In this document: in pieces, positions 6,894 through 10,165 of the stretch
Layout of the letters: each line of letters begins with the position of its first letter
How positions within the stretch are numbered: the stretch's first letter is position 1
Assembly: GCA_025449115.1 (NCBI GenBank)
Contig: JAHLKC010000356.1
Coordinates: forward strand, 1 to 10,165
Source of the DNA: Chytridium lagenaria
Lineage: Eukaryota; Chytridiomycota; Chytridiomycetes; Chytridiales; Chytridiaceae
Reading direction: 5' to 3'
Length of the DNA: 10,165 nucleotides
Notes under the pieces: generated by a model
The model's input: only the letters and a program-made list of their open reading frames with translations
Databases searched by the model: none
Told to the model about the DNA's origin: nothing
Made by a program: the position numbers and the translations under genes

Positions 6894-7790
6894 CCTGAGG
6901 GATACGCAGTGTTTTACACAGCGATCAGAGGACATGACGAAAGGGACGTTTTGGTCGGTGATGACGGGAGGGTGTACAAAGGGATCAGAAAGGAGGAAAA
7001 AGATAGGGAGATGAAAGAGAAGATGGTGAAGAGTTTTCGGGAAGGCCTCCGAGAGAAGGGGACGGGGGCCGTGGGTGCGTCGAGGTGCTGAGGCCGGGGT
7101 GGGGTGAGGGGGATGAGGGAGATGGGAGTGGGGGGGGGGGATAGGGGAGGGTGAAGTTCCATGGGTGGAACGGGGGTTCAGTGGTGAAGGTGTAGAAGAA
7201 GGAAAGCAAATAGGAGGGAGCGTTTTCGGCACTGGAGCATGCACCTTACGTGGAAAACGTGAAGGGATATGGCGTGAGTAAGAGAGATCTAACGGGAAAA
7301 TATCAAGGGTTTGATTTTAGAGGAGGGTGAGAGTTTGGAGGGAGTGTACGAAGAAGAAGGGTCAAGAGTCGGCTGGGGTTCAGTGTTAGAGACTTTAGAA
7401 AAAGCACGCAAGGGAGTTGAACCCTTGAGTCGTGCTGAGGAGGGAAGGTTGGAGTGGGCTATAAAAGAGTGGGAAGGTGAATGGTCAGCAGAGCGTGAAG
7501 AACGAGAAAAGTAGAGTCAAGGTATCTGGAGGTGACAGGGAGAATGATGGGACGGTTCTTGGGGGAAAATACAAGCCGGTGGCCAAGAAAAAGCGACCGG
7601 CAAAGTCCTGCTAAAAGGGGGTCACAAACCAATGGAATGGGGAGGAGAGGTGGAGAGGGAGAAGAGGATGAAGAGTATTGCAGGGTGAACGCAGAGAGGA
7701 TAGCGGCGATGTTTGAAGGGACATAATGAACGCAGAGGAAAGAGCGGTAATGACGGAGGCTCTCTATAGGAAGCACAAGCGTTCTCGTTT
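6894..7790 (+). other. Protease-RT linker of pol, heavily frameshifted
   Basis: Frame 0 resumes at 6894 with PEGYAVFYTAIRG and runs, charged and Lys/Glu-rich, to a stop at 7089. The stretch 7092-7310 has no frame I trust and contains an 11-G run. A frame with Glu/Arg-rich coiled-coil-like sequence spans about 7311-7511. YKPVAKKKRPAKS (about 7570-7608) matches the basic YKPVAKK-RP element that precedes RT in fungal Ty3/Gypsy polyproteins. Then come NAERIAAMFEG (about 7689-7720) and EALYRKHK (about 7757-7780), leading to the RT start. At least four frame changes fall here, so exact limits cannot be given. Confidence 0.55.
7095..7151 (+). repeat. G-run cluster with an 11-G homopolymer
   Basis: Runs of four or five G (for example 7095-7098, 7100-7103, 7107-7111) are followed by GGG tracts, an uninterrupted run of 11 G at 7130-7140, and GGGG a few bases later. 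The spacing fits a G-quadruplex motif on the plus strand. It sits where the linker reading frame is lost. Confidence 0.7.
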
Positions 7791-8812
7791 GAGCTGAGAG
7801 AAAGAGGAAGAGTGAAGCCGGAGGTCTTTCCACCCGTCAAGATACAAACGATACCCCACAAGCCATGGAGGATGAGAAGCTACCCCGTTCCGCAAGCACT
7901 CATTGAGAAGTTAATAGAGGTTCTGAAGGAGAAGTTGGAGGCGGGGGTTGCGGAACCGTGCTGCGGAGCTTATTCGTCGAGATGGTTTGTGGTGCAGAAA
8001 AAGGATGGGAGCCTGAGATTCATTCAGGATCTGCAGCCACTTAACGAGGTGACGGTGCAGTACTCGCTATTGACGCCGCACATGGAAGATATAACGCAAC
8101 GATTTGCGGCAAGGGGATCTACTCAACGTTCGATTGTCACAGCTACTTCGATCAGATACCCCTAGACGAGGAGAGTCGAGATCTAACAGCTGTGGGGACG
8201 CCGTTGGGCTTTTGAGAATGACTGGATTGCCGCAAGGGTGGACGAATTCACCAATGTATAGCCAACAGCTTAGTCTGAAAGTTTTTCAAAGGTGGATTCC
8301 AGAGTATGCGTGGCCTTTTATTGATGACATACCAACGAGAGGGGACTCGATGGAGGATTGGGATGGAACAATGGATAAGGAGGGAGTAAGAGTTAGCATG
8401 AGGCGACACATGGAGGTGGTGGAAGGGATATTAGAGGATGCCATAGAGGCAGGGATCACGTTCTCGGGGAAGAAAACACTGATTGGAGTGGGGAGGGTTG
8501 AGGTTCTGGGACATGATTGTGATGGGGAGGGCAGACATCCGAAGGAACAGAAAAGAGACACCATAAGGATTGGCCGTCTCCGATGAGCGTGAGCCAGGTG
8601 CGAGCGTTTTTGGGGGCTGTGGGACCTTCAGGATGTACATAGACGGTTTTTCGACGATAGCGGAGCCTCTCCATGCTCTCACGAGAAAAGGGGCGGTTTT
8701 GGACTTCCCTTTTGAGGAGGGGAGTGACGAGTGGGAATCTTTCGAGGAGTTGAAGAGGAGAATCAGTAGTGCGCCGGCGCTTAAACCGCTGGTATACGGA
8801 GATGATGCTAGA
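7782..8812 (+). other. Reverse transcriptase domain, frameshifted
   Basis: RT copies the element RNA and the first DNA strand. The lead-in FSFELRERGRVKPEV and PPVKIQTIPHKPW (frame 0, 7782-7865) is typical of fungal Ty3 elements. Fingers: SSRWFVVQKKDGSLRFIQD, then LQPLNEVT. Motif A: TFDCHSYFDQI in frame 2, with the catalytic Asp codon at 8132-8134. Next: DEESRDLTA. Motif B: LPQGWTNSP in frame 1 (Trp where Ala or Phe is common). Motif C: FIDD at 8317-8328, both catalytic Asp present. Motif D/E region: SGKKT and LGHDCDGEG. The connection domain reads VSQVRAFLGAVG in frame 0, then FSTIAEPLHALTRKG in frame 2. Frame changes fall near 8104, 8208, 8570 and 8620. Confidence 0.88.
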
Positions 8813-9200
8813 CCTCCTATGTTCAACGGTAGACGCTGGACCAGTGGGAGAGGGAGGAATGATAACGCAGAAGGACGAGAAGGGGAGGGTTTACGCGGTA
8901 CGATTTTATTTGGGGCTGTTTAGAGAATACGAGAGAAACTACTCGCAACACAAGCGTGAGATGTGCAGCCTAGTGAGGAACTTGAAAAAGAGGCTTTCCT
9001 TATTTTTATGGGGTCAGATATGAGGTGTACGTGACGCAAGGAGTTTGATCGGCTCCTTGAACAACCCGTTGATACATGATCCGACGATAATGCGGTGGGC
9101 GGCATACGTGAGGACTTTCGACGCAAAGATATACCATATTGCAGGAGTAAAGAACAAAATGTGCGACGCTTGAGCAGACAGTATGAGTATGCTTGGGGGG
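8813..9200 (+). other. RNase H domain, frameshifted
   Basis: RNase H removes the RNA strand of the hybrid. The first acidic residue is in VDAGP (Asp at 8832-8834), the second in HKREMCSL (Glu at 8958-8960), the third in DARSLIG (Asp at 9033-9035). The spacing and surrounding motifs (YAVRFYLG, ERNYSQHKRE, RWAAYVRTFDAKIYHIAG, KNKMCDA then LSRQ) fit the Ty3/Gypsy family. Frame changes near 9012 and 9033 compensate each other. A TGA at 9171-9173 splits the usual DALSR ending: the frame before gives DA and the frame one base earlier gives LSR, consistent with loss of one T. Confidence 0.85.
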
Positions 9201-9234
9201 ATTCGGACATAGAAGATTCTGGGTGGAGGAACAT

Positions 9235-10165
9235 ATAGATGATCGTTTGGATGTCTTGATGGGGATCGTGGAGTCGTTGGGGGGAGAAGCGGATAAAGAG
9301 GTGAGGAGGAGGCGGGGTTCAGGGACTTAGAGTATATTGATGACGAGTTTCTTCTGTTGGTTGGGGATTTCATTTGCGGAAGAATTAAGAGAAGACCCGA
9401 GGGGATGAAGAAGGGGACTTGGAAGAGAGTGAGGAGAGCAGCGGAGAGGTTCTACCTCAGAGGAGGGTTGTTATTCTTGAGGGTAAAGGAGGGGAAAAGT
9501 TCAGTGAGGGTCGTGGGGTTGAGGTCGGAAAGAAAGAAGATTGTTGAAAGGATTTCATGAAGATCTCGAGCAAGGAGGTGGTCATCGAGGGGTTCGGTCA
9601 ACACGACTTAGAGTGGGAGAGCGGTACTGGTGGGAAGGAATGGGTGAGGACGTCAAGGAGTGGGTTGAGAGTTGCGAGAGATGCCAGAAGAATACGAGGA
9701 TGAGAACTTACGAGAGAAGTCTGCCTACCTCCTCACCCCGGTTCTGTTTTACCACTGGTACGCCGACTACGTAACATTCATGGATGGGAAGGGAGGGAAG
9801 AGTGGAGGCAATCATGTTTCGGGAGTCGCTAACGGGGTGGCTGGTAGGGAAAGTGGTGGGGAAAAGCACTTCCAGGGCTTTCCTTGATGCGTATCTCAAC
9901 CAGATACACTACGTTTTTGGACCGCGGCAATCATAACGATAGATGGAGGAGAGATGAGGAGGGATGAGATATTAAGGGAGGCAGCGAGGAGAGGGGTCAG
10001 GATGGAGAGGGTGCTCAGGTACCATCCACAGTCAAACTCGCCATCCGAGAGAGGCCATGGACCCTTGATACAGGGTTTTCGACGTTTGCCTCCGAAAGAG
10101 AAGAGGTTGTGGCGGGATCACCTACAAGCCTTCATTTGGGCTGATCGAACGTCTATTCGAGCGGA
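9235..10165 (+). other. Integrase: HHCC domain and catalytic core, truncated by window edge
   Basis: After a linker (IDDRLDVLMGIVES, frame 1) comes the RNase H-integrase connector with RRAAERFYLRGGLLFLRV (frame 0). The zinc domain is in frame 1: His at 9556 and 9583 (H-x8-H), then Cys at 9673 and 9682 (CERC), with RYWWEGM between. The catalytic core: first Asp in HWYADYV (9765-9767), a LTGWLVGK and AFLDAYLNQIHYVFG stretch, second Asp in TIDGGEM (9942-9944), Glu in SPSERGHG (10047-10049). The second Asp and Glu are separated by 34 residues against the usual 35. The last ~80 codons (from 9924) are open to the edge, so the core's end and the C-terminal domain lie outside. Frame changes fall near 9316, 9540, 9715, 9800 and 9922. 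Confidence 0.88.

Larger units (their letters stand above)
2088..10165 (+). mobile_element. Ty3/Gypsy LTR retrotransposon, 3' end outside window
   Basis: Domain order is LTR, primer-binding site, Gag with CCHC knuckle, protease, RT, RNase H, integrase. The RT-RNase H-integrase order separates Ty3/Gypsy from Ty1/Copia, where integrase precedes RT. Several motifs (YKPVAKKKRP in the protease-RT linker, DLQPLNEVT in RT, DEESRDLTA after motif A, YHPQ and ERGHGPL in integrase) match the style of elements common in mushroom-forming and related fungi. The copy is interrupted by a solo LTR at 5952-6889 and broken by many frame changes, so it cannot encode a full Gag-Pol as read. The visible part is about 8.1 kb, or about 7.1 kb without the insertion. 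The 3' end of pol, polypurine tract and 3' LTR should lie to the right. Confidence 0.9.
5301..10165 (+). pseudogene. pol: pol: protease, RT, RNase H, integrase; broken and incomplete
   Basis: Pol processes the polyprotein, copies element RNA into DNA and inserts it. It opens at ATG 5301, overlapping the gag stop by 4 nt (ATGA). It is intact in frame 0 to 5951, interrupted by a 938-bp LTR, and resumes in phase at 6894. From about 7080 onward it changes frame repeatedly (codon start modulo 3: 0 to about 8104, 2 to 8208, 1 to 8570, 0 to 8620, 2 to 8815, 0 to 9012, 1 to 9033, 0 to 9170, 2 to 9232, 1 to 9316, 0 to 9540, 1 to 9715, 0 to 9800, 1 to 9922, 0 to the end). Stops met on the way lie just past these switches. 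The catalytic residues of all four enzymes are still readable. The gene is cut by the window edge inside integrase. Confidence 0.88.

Noticed and set aside
6885..7244. Several Pro/Ser-rich minus-strand frames
   Set aside because: They arise from the G-rich plus strand of the pol linker; composition only, no domains.
1..10165. CRISPR array, bacterial operon or defence system
   Set aside because: No regularly spaced repeats, ribosome binding sites or prokaryotic gene layout; the content is a eukaryotic LTR element.

Overview
This window looks like fungal nuclear DNA, most likely from a basidiomycete. It is dominated by one Ty3/Gypsy (Metaviridae-type) LTR retrotransposon that runs left to right and leaves the window at the right edge. 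The assignment rests on motifs read by eye: a CCHC zinc knuckle, a protease of the fungal type (WVVGDKAPF, then a glycine-rich second loop), an RT with the fungal-style ERGRVKPEV ... PPVKIQTIPHKPW lead-in and an FIDD catalytic box, an RNase H with its three acidic positions, and an integrase with HHCC and D,D,E. No bacterial feature (ribosome binding site, operon, rRNA, tRNA) was found.

Layout. 1-2087 is AT-rich flanking DNA with no gene I can defend; it holds one small minus-strand reading-frame fragment and a few hairpins. 2088-2897 is the probable 5' LTR, starting TGTGATC. It is followed at 2902 by a primer-binding site matching the 3' end of a leucine-type tRNA. gag starts at 2964 (capsid-like region, Ser/Glu low-complexity tract, Glu/Arg/Lys-rich region with an exact 90-bp tandem duplication, zinc knuckle, long pre-protease region) and ends at 5304 in an ATGA overlap with pol. 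pol runs protease, then a 938-bp solo LTR of a related family (5952-6889) inserted inside the gene, then a protease-RT linker, RT, RNase H and integrase. The window ends inside the integrase catalytic core; the 3' LTR is not present.

How the parts relate. The two LTR copies are in the same orientation and share their first ~330 bp. The first ~97 bp are almost identical and hairpin-rich, but the remainder of each LTR is unrelated by eye. The inserted LTR has 5-bp terminal inverted repeats (TGTGA/TCACA) and an imperfect 4-bp target duplication, and the pol frame is in phase on both sides of it.

State of the element. The coding region changes frame about twenty times, mostly by apparent one-base losses. 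I saw no clear in-frame nonsense substitution, and every catalytic residue I could locate is present. This is either a recently inactivated element or a read/assembly with many indel errors. The sense strand of the element is strikingly purine-rich.
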